A DNA stretch of 64,000 nt from NCBI RefSeq assembly GCF_019320115.1, contig NC_089585.1:140477426-140541425 (forward strand), in the 5' to 3' direction. Below, piece by piece: positions 1 through 11,621 of this stretch (the stretch's first letter is position 1; each line of letters begins with the position of its first letter). The translations under genes and the position numbers were made by a program. The notes beneath the pieces were generated by a model. It saw only the letters and a program-made list of their open reading frames with translations, ran no database searches and was not told the DNA's origin. The DNA comes from Miscanthus floridulus. Taxonomy: Eukaryota > Streptophyta > Magnoliopsida > Poales > Poaceae.

Positions 1-392
1 TCGGATTGAAGCTCAGTGCTAAAACAAATACACTTCTATCTATGTAAGTGGACAAATACTTGTCCAGATACATTGCTAGAAATGTATTCGTTTTAAAATG
101 ATTAAAATATGTCTTTTTAAACGTGCCTGCTATTTTTCAACAGCTAACTATTAACTGCATAAATCCAGGCACCCAAAACCAAACAAATCACGTCATGAGC
201 GGCTCATGACCGTTGAGGCGTTGACCATGATTATGAGATTCCCAGCCCCCTTCGTGTGGTACTCCTGCACCACATCGCTACAAATACAGCCCTCTCTGCC
301 CTCTGCCCCCCTCCCACTTTGTAAAGGTTGCCAGATACGAGGAGGTCAGCCACCAACTGCGCTCCGACACCTCGCGGCTCGCGCACGCACGC
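1..392 (+). promoter_or_regulatory. Upstream region of NQR copy 1
   Basis: Intergenic DNA leading into the first NQR gene. The first 200 bases are AT-rich and the sequence becomes GC-rich near the start codon. A weak TATA-like CTACAAATA lies at about 278-286, some 110 bases before the ATG at 393, which is a plausible core-promoter spacing. No ORF here looks like a gene. The promoter call is inferred from position only. Confidence 0.3.
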
Positions 393-1132
393 ATGGAAGG
401 CTCGACGGCGCAGGCAGCGGGGAAGACCGTCCTGAGGGTGGCGGCGATCTCCGGCTCGCTGCGCAGGGCGTCGGCCAACACCGGCCTCATCCGCGCCGGT
501 AAGCTCGTTCCTTCCACTCCACCCCCCTACGCCTTATCTGAATCTTCTAGCGCCTGCGGTCTGTGGCTGCCGAATACTGACCGCCTGCCGGGGTAAACGT
601 GTCCACGCGCGCAGCCGCGGAGATCTGCAGGGAGTCGATCCCGGGGCTGGAGATCGACCACATCGACATCTCCTCGCTGCCGCTGCTCAACACCGACCTC
701 GAGGCCGGCGGCGTGTTCCCGGCGGCCGTCGAGGCGTTCCGCGCCAGGGTCCGCGGCGCGGACTGCTTCCTGTTCGCGTCGCCCGAGTACAACTACTCCA
801 TCTCGGGCCCGCTGAAGAACGCGCTGGACTGGGGGTCGCGCCCGCCCAACTTCTGGGGCGACAGGGCCGCGGCGATCCTCAGCGCGTCGGGCGGGTCCGG
901 CGGCAGCCGGTCGCAGTACCACATCCGGCAGGTCGGCGTGTTCCTCGACCTCCACTTCGTCAACAAGCCCGAGGCGTTCATCAAGGCGCACCAGCCGCCG
1001 AAGAAGTTCGACGACGACGGCAACCTGGTCGATCCGGAGACGAAGGAGCAGGTCAGGAAGGTGCTCCTGGCGCTGCAGGCTCTCGCGCTCAGGCTCCAGC
1101 TGGGGAAGCCTGCTGCGGACTCTGAAGTCTGA
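393..1132 (+). CDS. NQR: NAD(P)H:quinone oxidoreductase, copy 1 (2 exons)
   Basis: Plant NQR-type flavodoxin-fold enzyme; the family uses FMN and NAD(P)H for two-electron reduction of quinones, which limits semiquinone and radical formation. I read two exons, 393-498 and 615-1132, joined in phase 1 across a 116 bp GT-AG intron, giving 207 residues, close to the ~200 usual for this family. Family marks are the N-terminal phosphate-binding loop ISGSLRRASANTGLIRA (about residues 19-35), FASPEYNYSISGPLKNALDW in the middle (FMN and quinone side) and SASGGSGGSRSQYHIRQ after it. There is no signal or transit peptide, so a cytosolic product is likely. In this copy SISG runs directly into PLKNALD without an intron, whereas copy 2 downstream has an intron exactly there. 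The frame is intact and the gene looks functional. Confidence 0.88.
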
Positions 1133-2208
1133 ACAGGGAGGCTTGCTCATTAGATTGTCAGTCAGGAGCAGATAATCGCAAACTACAAATGTCCTGTAAT
1201 CTGTACTACTAGCGTACTGTACGCTTGATGGTGTCTTCAATAATTATTTGCGACCCAATATTTCGGTGGCTTTTTCTTGACCCGGCGAAGTACTTGGCGG
1301 CCAAATGGGTGGCTTTCGTCCGAGAGTCGAGAGTCAAGTTTTTAGCAATGCAAAATTATGTCTATTTCTCATTTGAGATACGTGCAGGGTTTAAAATTGA
1401 GGGCTATAACAAACAGTAGTTTTTAAATACAATAAAAAATACAGGCAATTAATGAAAAAGCATGCTAATATGAATTTTGACGAAGACAAATTTGTTTACA
1501 AGGTTCTTAGAGTCCAAGGAACGGTACTTAAGGTGTGTTTGGTTTCTCAGCTAGCCTAGCTAACGCGTGGAGCCTAAAAAGCAACTAATTTCGTATCACA
1601 GTGTCTTAAGCTTTGGTATAGGACAAGCCTCGAGGTCCTCAAGCAAACCATCCCAACAAGCAACTAGTTTTGTATCACAATGTCTGAAAATTTGGTATAG
1701 GATGTTGTCTCCATCCGAGATTATTTGAAAATTTTGAAAATTTGAATATCAAAATATGTGGATTTAAAATAAATATCTGAGGCACTAAACAACTTCAATT
1801 CAAAAAATTTGGTATTAACTATGTGAACATTCAAGGTCGTTTAGAAATTCTAAATTTTGAATTTCAAAATCTATGAACTTAAAATACATATTTGGGACTA
1901 TAAACGACTTCAAATAAAAAACTATTCAACTACAAAGTTGTAGATTGTATTGAGAACTACAACTCTGGTATAGACCATGTCAACATCCAAGGTTGTTTAA
2001 AAATTTCAAATTTCAAATTTCAAATTTCAAAATCCATGAATTTAAAACAATATTTTAGGACTCTAGACAATTCTAAACTAAAAACTTTCCAACTACAAAG
2101 CTATAGATTGTGTCGATGAAGAAATTATTATGAATAATTTTTTGTTACAACTGTTTATAGCGGTGTGCATTTGAGTTTCAAGACGGACTCCTAGAATGCC
2201 CGGCTTTT
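1133..2208. repeat. AT-rich intergenic DNA with three degenerate ~130 bp repeats
   Basis: After the copy 1 stop codon the sequence becomes AT-rich and carries no credible gene. From about 1690 to 2110 one phrase recurs three times with divergence: a stretch like CATTCAAGGTCGTTT, a run of AAATTTCAAAT-type sequence, ATGAACTTAAAAT, then a hexamer like ACTACAAAG. Copies begin near 1698, 1822 and 1979, so the spacing is about 125-155 bp. Similar arrays occur inside grass DNA transposons such as CACTA elements, so I read it as a transposon remnant. The class is inference. Confidence 0.45.
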
Positions 2209-2346
2209 GGCCCGTTCGGCTTGCTGAATCTTGGCTGAAACCGACTGAAAAACACTGTTCTGGCTGAATTGTTGTGAGAGAAAAACACTGTTCCGGCTGA
2301 AAAAACAAGCCGAACAAGACGAATATGGGGTAAGCCAAACGAGGCC
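2209..2346. mobile_element. Short MITE with GGCC(C)GTTCGGCTT-type termini
   Basis: A 138 bp non-coding element. The left end GGCCCGTTCGGCTT and the right end AAGCCAAACGAGGCC are imperfect inverted repeats. Inside, GAAAAACACTGTTC occurs twice with CGGCTGAA-type flanks, which makes the element partly self-complementary. I cannot identify a clear target-site duplication, so the superfamily is open; hAT-like is a guess. Confidence 0.55.
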
Positions 2347-2478
2347 TTTGTTAGCGATTTCCAGAGACTTAAGTTAAGTTTTAGCAGCTAAACTAGCAAA
2401 TGAGTTATATTTTGTTAATTGGGACTGAAGAGTTGCATATTGTGACTTGGTTGGGTTGAGTAGCTGCGTGTATTCTTA

Positions 2479-2590
2479 GGCTTTGTTTGGATGCGCATGT
2501 ACTCATCTCAATCCACATGTGTTGAAGTGAATTGGAGTGGAATTAAACACGTATAGATTGAAGTAGATACACATGCATCCCAACGAGACC
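2479..2590. mobile_element. Tourist-like MITE with TTA target duplication
   Basis: A 112 bp element bounded by TTA at 2476-2478 and TTA at 2591-2593. The left terminus GGCTTTGTTTGGATGCGCAT matches the reverse complement of the right terminus (GGTCTCGTTGGGATGCATGT) with few mismatches. A three-base TTA duplication with short TIRs is the signature of Tourist (PIF/Harbinger) MITEs. It lies between the two NQR genes and encodes nothing. Confidence 0.65.
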
Positions 2591-2593
2591 TTA

Positions 2594-3292
2594 ATCTTTT
2601 GTAAAAATGGATTGTAATCTGACTCGTGTCTTGTTTATAGTAAAGATATCTTATCTTTCAACTGCAAAAAAAAAAAAAAATTGAGGGTGAGAGGGTGACA
2701 ACTGACAATAGCGCTAGCTTCTCCACGTGCGTGGACCGTGGAAACGGAAGGTCCGGAAACCGTGGAGCGCTTCGTTTCCTTGTTGATCTTCCGCATGGGC
2801 ATGGAAGAGTTGCTGCTAGCAGCGTCGAAAGGGCGGCCGATCGAGCTGAGTCCGCCTACCATGCAAGCATATGCATTGCATCATTTGCATGCCTACTGGC
2901 GGCCGTGGTTCCTCGTATGGGGCACGGCACCCGCACCACAAACCAACAAATGGACGGAAGCTTCGTTCCAATGCTAAGCAACCTCCAGGAAGAGGGGAAA
3001 CGGCCACGGCACTGCTGCCGTAAGCAAAAGGTTGACAGACAGCAACTCTTCGTGTAGACACATGCATCTCGTCAAAGTCAAAGGCGGTCAATCGACGACG
3101 TCAAATTCCACATTGCTCCGTTCGATCATATATGACGCGCGCACGCCCTCTAGCCTCCGCAACCCCATCATCATCATCATCATCAATAAAAAAAAACAAA
3201 AGAATTTTCTTTCGCACAAAAAAACAAACAAAAAAACAAAAGAATTTGGTACGAGAAGCCGAGGAGGTCACCCAATCCGACTCCGATACGTC
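2594..3292. other. Spacer and putative promoter of NQR copy 2
   Basis: About 700 bases between the Tourist-like MITE and the copy 2 start codon. It holds a 15-base A run near 2665, a GC-rich stretch at 2700-3000 whose overlapping frames show no family signature, and an A-rich low-complexity tract at 3185-3240 close to the ATG. No gene is supported. The last few hundred bases presumably act as promoter and leader of copy 2. Confidence 0.35.
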
Positions 3293-4380
3293 ATGTCGCT
3301 CAGGGAAGAACCCTCGACAGCACACGCGCCGGCGAAGACCGTCCTGAGAGCGGCGGCGATCTCCGGCTCACTGCGCAGGGCGTCGGCCAACACCGGCCTC
3401 ATCCGTGCTGGTAATTAGCTCATTTCCACTCTGTGACCCATGGCCTAGGCCCTGTTTAGATCCCACCCAAAATCCAAAAATTTTCAAGATTCTCTGTCAC
3501 ATTAAATTTTGCGGCACATGCACGAAGCATTAAATATAGGTAAAAAAAATAATTAATTGCACAGTTTGTCCGTAATTGGCGAGACGAATCTTTTAAGCCT
3601 AAATAGTTCATAATTGAACATTTTTTATCAAATACAAACGAAAATGCTACCGTAGCCAAAAGCCAAAAACTTTCGCATCTAAACGGGGCCTTATCGGATT
3701 TCGTTGCGTGGCTCCTGCCTTACCGACATTCCATAATTAAACCGTGTCACCGTGTGTGCAGCCGCAGAGATTTGCAGGGAGTCCATCCCAGGCCTGCAGA
3801 TCGACCACGTCGACATCTCCGACCTGCCGCTGCTCAACACCGACCTGGAGGCCGCCGGCGGCGCGTTCCCGCCGGCCGTCGAGGCGTTCCGCGACAAGGT
3901 CCGCGGCGTCGACTGCTTCCTCTTTGCCTCGCCCGAGTACAACTACTCCATTTCAGGTAAATACCGGCCGCTTCTCCTATCACACTCTACCCTGAACGAC
4001 CAACTCCATGCATTTCGCATGTCTGCTGATTGCGTGCTGACCGACCACGGTCCTCCCTTGCAGGCCCGCTGAAGAACGCGCTGGACTCGGCATCGCGGCC
4101 GCCGAACCGCTGGGGGGACAGGGCCGCCGCGATCCTGAGCGCGTCGGGCGGCTCCGGCGGCGACCGGTCGCAGTACCACATCCGGCAGGTCGGGGTGGCT
4201 CTCGGCATCCACTTCGTCATCAAGCCGGAGGTGTTCACCAAGGCTCATCAGCTGCCGAGGAAGTTCGACAACGACGGCAACCTGGTCGACCCGGAGACGA
4301 GGGAGCAGGTCAGGAAGCTGCTCCTGGCGCTGCAGGCGTTCGCGCTCAAGCTCCAGGGGAAGTCCGCAGACTCTGAATAG
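3293..4380 (+). CDS. NQR: NAD(P)H:quinone oxidoreductase, copy 2 (3 exons)
   Basis: Tandem paralog of the gene at 393-1132, same strand, with most residues identical by eye. Exons are 3293-3410, 3762-3956 and 4064-4380, all with GT-AG borders and phase 1 joins, giving 209 residues. The start at 3293 is chosen because the frame then matches copy 1 from KTVL onward, after a different N-terminus (MSLREEPSTAHAPA). The loop ISGSLRRASANTGLIRA and FASPEYNYSISG are kept. One oddity is LKNALDS, where copy 1 and the family usually have LKNA-DW, so the tryptophan near the active site has become serine. Intron 1 (3411-3761) contains a 243 bp MITE. Intron 2 (3957-4063) is absent from copy 1. Substrate preference may differ between the copies, but that is inference. 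Confidence 0.85.
3448..3690. mobile_element. MITE inside intron 1 of NQR copy 2
   Basis: A 243 bp AT-rich element with termini GGCCCTGTTTAGAT and ATCTAAACGGGGCC, an imperfect inverted repeat. The flanks are CTA (3445-3447) and TTA (3691-3693), compatible with a slightly mutated PIF/Harbinger-type three-base duplication. Internal phrases such as TTTTCAAGATTCTCTGTCAC and GCGGCACATGCACGAAGCAT belong to a MITE family I recognise as abundant in Andropogoneae introns. It accounts for most of the length difference between intron 1 of the two NQR copies. Confidence 0.7.
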
Positions 4381-5276
4381 GTGAATCGGTTGATGGCTCC
4401 GTTTGTTAGATTGTTGAGGCGAGTTCAGTTGTGAATAATTCTCTGCGACTGAACATTTCGGTGGCAGTAATGTAAACCATCGCTTATTACCTTTTCTGCT
4501 TCAGTTTTGCTCACTGATATTTCGTTACCAGTGAGTATGTTCGGTATTATACAAAAATAAGAGCAACGGTGATCCCCATTGCATGTTAGATTCGGCAGTA
4601 CAGGATATTGTGACATCATTTTTGGACAGCCATTTTCTTGTACGATGATATTACACCAGGAACTGAAATTGGGTTTGTGCTGAATGATTGAACTGATGAT
4701 AAACCATAAACGGCAGAGTTGCCAGCTTGAGTTGAGGAAAGAAATGATCACCTCTGGCTAAACACATGTCTACTCCTAGTGTGTGACGACGACAATCCAG
4801 TAAACCAAATACAGAGAACACGCAAGCCAGAACCTGAAGTAATTCCTCATTCCGAAACGAACTTTGATCGATCTGTAGGCAAAACAATATGCGGATGGAA
4901 CGACAACGACTGGATGCAGGATGCAGCAGCCCATACGTGAAACTCGACAGTATGCAATTCTACAATCTGTAACACGACAACCAGCCATGCCAAGACGAAA
5001 CAATTGGCACAACCTTTAGTGGGCCTTATATACCATGCCGCTATGTCCTACTCCTATGGTTGAAATATGTTGGCCAAAATCCCACGGGCCTCTTCCTTCT
5101 GGAGAGCTTACTTATCCAGCCGGGATGAAAGTGTCGGATGAAAAGATATAAAAAAAAAGAAAAAAAAAACTGCAGCAGAGATAACACTGACCATGACTAG
5201 TTTTCATATTTTTTTTTTCTCGATCACATAAAAGATTTGGGCGTCTTTATATTAAGAGAGAATAGTTTAATTACAA
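4381..5276. other. 3' region of NQR copy 2 and spacer
   Basis: About 900 bases from the copy 2 stop codon to the solo LTR. The first few hundred bases should contain the 3' UTR. There is an A-rich tract near 5150-5170 and a T-rich tract near 5210. Reverse-strand ORFs here show no family signature. TACAA at 5272-5276 is the left target duplication of the following solo LTR. Confidence 0.35.
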
Positions 5277-8200
5277 TGTGGTAGAACCTCCTAAATTATA
5301 GGGCACACATACACATGTCACTGTCCAATGACCTCTGACGACTATGCATATATTCCCAGTAACTTAAGAAGACTGTCGGGTGTCCTCGTAGAACCCCGAA
5401 TCATCCACGATTTTCCGAGCAGGATCTCATTACAGAGTCATTGCAGTATTACAATAGTTTATTCATTAATATACATCAGAGTGCAATAGCGGAAGTCTTA
5501 CAATAACTTAGTTTACAAAACAGTTATTTCAAACCTTACAAACTAAGTATGATTATTATTACAAATCATAGTAGTGGAGTGGCATTAGTATCATAAACAT
5601 AACACACAAAGAAAGTATCCTGCCCAAGGGTCACACATTTACTTATCATCATCGATTTGAACAACAGTCATGCAGCATGGTCCAAGACAGACCTGCCCCA
5701 TGAGGCTCACTTGCAACAAGGGTTAACGAACCCTGAGTACAAAAGTACTCAACAAGACTTAACCGAAATAAAAACTGATAAGACTCAGGAATGCAGGCTC
5801 ATAGATTCAAGATAAGGCTTTAATAAGACTCAAAGTTCTTTTGTGTAAAAGCTCTCTAAAAAGATTCTTTCTTTTAACATTTAATCCTTATCAAAACCAT
5901 ATATGAATCTGTCATGATCCGTAATGAGATCATGAACTTCATATCAAACTCTTTCTCAAATCCAACTCAAGTTTCATTTATTAACTACGATGATGAACAG
6001 TGAGTTGAGTCTCCATAACCGAGGAGCAACGACGATTCAAACTGGTTATAACCCAGCTGGAGATTCCCAACCACACGACATATGCAGGTCCCCGACCTAC
6101 ATATACCAACCCACCCTCAGATCCTCTAAAACAAGAACGGGTCCGCGCCACCCGAGAATACAGTACTCCACCAATCCAGCCCATTGCCATGTGGGTACAC
6201 GCTACTCTCGCCATCTCTCCACTCCCAGTGCGCGAGTAGCCATTCTCATAATAGAATAGCCAAGTTAAGGCTTACCGGAGTATGTGATCAGTATTACAAA
6301 GTCTCACCTCATGCAATTCAACAATGGACGTGTCTTAATTGACACAGGCGGAAAGAACCCGCTCACAAGACCTCCATGTCTTGTGGCTCCCATACACCGA
6401 GTCCGTCTGGTCTAGATTTATTACTCCACATGCTCATATCTCATGATAACATAAATAACCAGTCGTATCTAAGAAACCATTTATATCTCGTAGGTGACCG
6501 GTAATCACCCGACTTTTATCGTTCTAAGCATGGCTAAGCATAAATAGACATCCTCGGATTGAAACGGGTAACAAGGTTGATATGGAAAAACAAGGTTGGT
6601 AATGCACCAATTAGGTTTTCACTCAACTCCTAATCACTTAATGCAGTATAGAAAAGTAAAAGCGATATAAATTTGTAAAACACAAGGTAGGTTTAAATGC
6701 ATCCGGGGCTTGCCTTGGTTGTCGAAAAAGTCAGGTTCTAGAGATGTTCCACATATATCAGACCCGACCTCAATAGATGGATTAACTTTCTCCCGACCTC
6801 AATAGATGGATTAACTTCCTCAACAACTTGATTGACTACCACGTTCTCACTTTCGTTCACTACACGTAGTAACAATACCATATTTAAAATGATGCTCAAT
6901 ATAAAACATGATGCATGACAATGGATACAAAAGTTAATAACTGGAATACAACTTTCCTTCGCGGTACAGTTGCAAACCAACAACTAACTCAACACTTTTA
7001 TAAACTCAAACACATACTATACATACCAAGAATTATTTTATATTAATGACCTAAGGTCATCACTCAATCCAAAATTCAAACAAAACCTAAGTCATTAAGG
7101 TTTACTATTTGCTTTTATGAATTAATTATTTAATTCAAAATTATGAAATAGATCAACTTCTTCCAAATGAGTTCAAATTTTTTTGTGAAGACTCATCATA
7201 TGATAACTAAGTGGCAAAACAATTTTCATAATTTTTGGATAATTATTTAAGCCTAGAAAAATCATGGAAACCCATTTATTAATTAATTTGAGTAATTTTT
7301 ATCACATTCAAAATGTACTGAAAAATAACATTTAATATTTTTCCTAAATAGTTTACATCTCAGAGAGGTCACACAATAATTTTCATAATTTTTGGAGCTC
7401 TAATTAATTCTATACAAACATAACAAATCACAGCACTATTTATTTAATTCTGCAAAATAGAAAAATCCATTTTCAAACCCATAGTCACTGACATCGGGGT
7501 CCCACATGTCAGCATAGTACCCTGCGCTCAACAGCAACGACCGCGGGTTTGACCGCCAGTATCTCGCCGCCGGTGAGGTCTTCGGCCACGACGACGGTAC
7601 CACCACGTTCTCTACATCACAACGCATCGATTGGTGGCACAAGCTAGACCAATTACAGCCTGGACCGAGCACGATGCCGCGGCTGCGGCACGCCGATGAA
7701 AGGAGGCCGGTAGCGGTTAAACACAAAGCCTAGGAAGAATCAGGAGCTCACCCCAAACACACTCAAGTAGAAAGAGGAATCGGAGGAGCAACGGAGAAGC
7801 GGGTCGACAATCACAGCAGACACGGCGGCGCAAGCTACGTCGACGGCGGTGTTCCGGTGGCTGCGGAGGACAAAAGGATCAATCAAAGGGCCACAGAGCA
7901 CCAGAGCAACATGATGAAGCTGAAGATATGCTTAGCAAGGGCAGGGACAGACCGTAGAGCGCTGGCCACGGTGAATCGAGGTCGACGGCGATGCTGCTGG
8001 CCGCGAGGAAGAACGACGGCGTGCAGCGAAACTCGGCGAAGTCAGGCGCCTAGGACCGGTCGGCTGGGTTCGCAAGGAGTAGACGGAGTTGTGGCAAGCT
8101 TTGCCGAGACTAGAAAGACACTACGGCGACGGCACGAGCTCGACGGAGTTGGGCGGTGGCGACGGAAAAAGTAGAGGAAGAAGAAAGAACGACGACGACG

Positions 8201-8898
8201 GCGTCCCGACCTTTATAACGCGGTCAAGGCACACGGGGACAATGCGCAGCAGCTTCTCCATGCCAGCGCGACGCCGAAGATGGCCACGGGCGCGACTGGA
8301 ACGCTGAGGAAGCTCACCGACGGTGAGGTGTCACCCGTGGGTACTGTTCACAATATTTACAGAATTGCCACTCGCCTAATTTCCCAAATTACTCCCAAAT
8401 TTATATGGTAACTCAAAAATCTCCAAAAATAAAAGCTGTTTCAAATTCAAAGTTCTACAACTTTGCTTTAATAACCATACCCAAATTATGTCTACATTTT
8501 GAAATGCAAGTTTAAAATAAAAAGGGGACACTTTATGCACTTATCGCCTTTTTAAATTACTTCAAATTTTATATAACAACTTTAAAAACTCCAAAAAACC
8601 AACTTTGTACACCTTGACAAGCTCTACACTTTTGTTTTTAGGCTCAACCCCAAAATGTGCTTAGATTTTGAATTAGGTTTTCAGGGTAGAATTTAAATGC
8701 TGAAAATTAGGGTTTTCGGAAATTCCAAATCAATACAAAGATTTTGAACTTGATTCAAACCATACAAGTCAACACATATAACATAAAAGTAAACTTGTTT
8801 TAGTGTATGCATATCAAAGTTTTCACTAACACATGAATGATGTGCAATGCATATGATGACATGGCATATTTTAGGATTTAAACACCAGAGGTGTTACA
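5277..8898 (-). mobile_element. Solo LTR, Tekay-type gypsy (3.6 kb, TSD TACAA)
   Basis: The piece runs from TGTGGTAGAACC to GTGTTACA and is flanked on both sides by TACAA (5272-5276 and 8899-8903), a perfect 5 bp duplication. Read on the minus strand it starts TGTAACACC, like the full chromovirus LTR at 53127-56992, and ends GGTTCTACCACA, sharing the GGTTCT end with that LTR. It also shares internal phrases such as an ACCCTGAGTAC...GTACTCA motif near 5730 (compare 53578) and AGCGGAAGTC. A minus-strand TATA-like TTATAAAGG sits at about 8211-8219. No gag, pol, PBS or polypurine tract lies within the duplications, so recombination between two LTRs is the simplest origin. ORFs inside are incidental. 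Confidence 0.8.
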
Positions 8899-8903
8899 TA
8901 CAA

Positions 8904-9496
8904 CGGGGATGACTTAAGGATTTTCAACAGGTTCATGGTCTCAACGACACGACACACGCTTAGCCTATTACTCGCCGTAGAAGATTAGTTTTCATTTTGA
9001 TAATCACTTACATTATTAAACATTTATTTAGGCCAAACTAGCTCACGTTATTGACCCTAAGCGTCGTATCTTTTAAGAACTTAGAGGGTATAGTGTTTCC
9101 TCAAAAAAATAGAGGGTATAGTATGCTATATATATATATATATATATATAGGGAGTAGTTACTCCCATGTGTATATCTCTAGATTTAGGACGTGTATGGT
9201 CCGACAAAGTGTATGTAGATGGAGTATATCATAATACTAGACCATCTAGGGTACTATGTATGACAAGTATGTATGTATACTTAGAGTATATGATTATACT
9301 TATTTTATATGCTACTATCATAGTATTATATAATACATTAAAAAATATGTGCTCTTTTAAAAAAAATCACTAGTAAAGATCTAGAGTATCTTAATATTAG
9401 TATGTCAACATACTCAAACTGATAAATGAGTATGTACATATACGCAACGTGATTTATTGATTATGAAATTAACTACTCTCGGGAATATATAAAATG

Positions 9497-9497
<1 letters not shown>
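8904..9497. other. Spacer with a short (TA)n tract
   Basis: AT-rich spacer right of the solo LTR. A (TA)n run of about 26 bases lies at 9126-9151. No credible gene. The 68-codon reading frame near 9167 is low-complexity and unlike any family I know. Confidence 0.3.
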
Positions 9498-9576
<79 letters not shown>

Positions 9577-9590
9577 GTATGTGTGTGTGC
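9498..9590. repeat. Compound microsatellite (AT)n(AC)n(GT)n(GC)n
   Basis: About 65 bases of AT repeat pass into CACACACACACA, then GTATGTGTGTGTG and GCGCGCGC. The AC and GT parts can pair with each other. Confidence 0.9.
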
Positions 9591-9722
9591 GCGCGCTCAC
9601 TGCACTACACGAACTGTGAACAGGTCCGATAATAAGGGTCGCAAAATCTCCTCTTCAATGTCTTACCTCTTACTCAGCAAGGTAAAACAAGCCTGAGCAA
9701 AGAAACCAAATAAACCCCCATC

Positions 9723-9843
9723 AGGCCTTGTTCGGTTGATTCCAAAATCAAAGTGATTCGAGCGGGTTAACTTGTAGGGATTTAATCACTCTCAATCCTC
9801 TCCAATCCCCTTGGGTTTGGGATAAACAAATAAGAGACCTTGG
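9723..9843. mobile_element. Possible degenerate MITE
   Basis: The segment begins AGGCCTTGTTCGGTTGATTCC, a common grass MITE terminus (first 20 bases shown apart from one), and ends with GGGATAAACAAATAAGAGACC, which resembles a decayed inverted copy of GGTTATCC-type ends. Core phrases on both sides of the middle (TTAATCACTCTCAATCCTC) are typical of this MITE class. No clear target duplication is visible, so the call is tentative. Confidence 0.3.
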
Positions 9844-11616
9844 CCCCTTATTTATAGTTCTAGCATCAACCAGTCTAGAATTAAATGTAGCTATATATCA
9901 CAAGCTCATGTTTCTATGATCTCAATTTGTATTTACTAAAATGAGTAAAGTCATTTTGCATAATTGCATAAAAATGAGAACTGGTCTAATAAAAGTGAAC
10001 TATATATGATCTGACACTCGCTTTCGTTGAAAAGAGGAAGACTAATGTAGGTAGGTACCGTGAAGAAATGTATCTTTATCAGTTGCTCGACCAAAGCCGA
10101 TAGCCTTCAAGGTGAAGGGAATTAATTAAGTTGCTTACATTCAAACAAAACAGCCGTTTTTTCAAACGAATGAAACCGCCGTGATGACACTAACAACATA
10201 ACCAGCAGATCGATGACGATCGAGCATATATATAAGATTTAAGTTGCATACACAACCGGATGGAGCTAGCTAGAACACACATAGGAATGATGGATCAAAA
10301 CATAGCGCCGTACCCGTACGTACGTGGAGACGAATGCTAGCTAGCAAGCTGCCGCCGTGTTGGACTCTAACGACCACTACAGGTACCGTCGTCGTCGCGT
10401 GGCTTGTTGCCGCCGGTCGTCCCATCCGACGGAGTACGGCTTCCCGTGGCTGGCGGCGGCTTCTTCATCGTCGTTTGCCCTTCCTGCCCTTGCCCTTCCT
10501 GCCCTTTGTTAGCCCCGCCGCCGGCATCCCCGCTGCCACCGGAACGGGGTTCTGCTGACAGTGCCGGTCCTTGATTTTAAGGGTCCTCTGACGATCTCGT
10601 CGTAACGGTCTCTTTTGATCACGTATAAAATCTTATAATATATAGACGCTAATTCTACTTACAAAACGAAAGCAAATTCAATAACATATTTTTAATTTAA
10701 CATGTCTGATGATTATCTAGGAATAATGTAGATTAAGCAATATATTTATAGATGTATGATAATTATCGAGGAACAATGTTGATTAAAAAACAATATATTC
10801 GTTTTCTTTTCTCATCCACGACAAATGTTTCTTAGGTAACATTCTAAAATTCTAACACCTAAATTAAAAAAAAATATGACTATATGGGTACAAAGTACTA
10901 GAAGTCTGGAATACTATACAAATAATTAATTTGGATTAAAAATAAAAAGGAAAAAATACCTTGGGCCTAAACAACTGATCGATGATCGTAATTCGTAAGA
11001 AGCCAAAAATCAAGATGTCGTCGTTGTGGAGCCATGCCTGGTGGCTGTCCTCATGCGTCGTGTCCGTGTCTCCGGTAGTCTAGCTCTTCGCGGCGGCGCG
11101 GTTCGCCAGCTCCGCATGTGTAAGGTGCACGTCGCGAACTCACGATCAGAGTGTGTTGTGTGCAGCATGACTTCTCGTCTCCTCTCTACCCGAGAGCCAT
11201 GAGAAAAGGAAACTAGGAAAGAAATATCGATTTTGTCTTTTTAGACTACCTGACGAGTTCTATGTCTCACTTCTCATTAGTTTGCTAATGTCTAATGGAC
11301 TATAGGACCTAAGGGCTTGTCCCTCGAACGTCGCACCTCGTTCCCTTCCCCTAGGGCTAGCACTGTCTGCTGGTTCCCGTCGACCGACGTGGCGCCCTCC
11401 TTGGCTGCCGCTGTTGGCCGCTCCTCGTCGTCGGCGTTGAAGTCGAGAGGGAGCGCGCGGGATGGCTGCCGCCGGTGGCGCGACATAGTTGGGCCACCCG
11501 GCCCTAGCTTGGTAGTGCTAGTAGTTACCAACCAACCTAGATGACGGTCGTACCTGTAGTTGCAACGTTTGGCAAATCAAGTACTACTACATTCCGCTAA
11601 ACCAAGAAAGGATATA
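9844..11616. other. Spacer with isolated GC-rich coding-like islands
   Basis: Mostly AT-rich sequence with three GC-rich islands at about 10310-10560, 11030-11150 and 11292-11531. On the minus strand 11531-11292 is an 79-codon frame with LPLDFNADDEERP and a charged composition. At 10556-10372 a minus-strand frame is rich in G, Q, K and T. I recognise no domain and cannot join them convincingly with splice sites. They may be exons of a decayed host gene or transposon-captured fragments. TCTGT at 11617-11621 is the left target duplication of the next element. Confidence 0.25.
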
Positions 11617-11621
11617 TCTGT

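Noticed and set aside
527..1240. 237-codon minus-strand ORF
   Set aside because: Shadow of NQR copy 1 exon 2, Arg-rich as expected for an antisense GC-rich frame.
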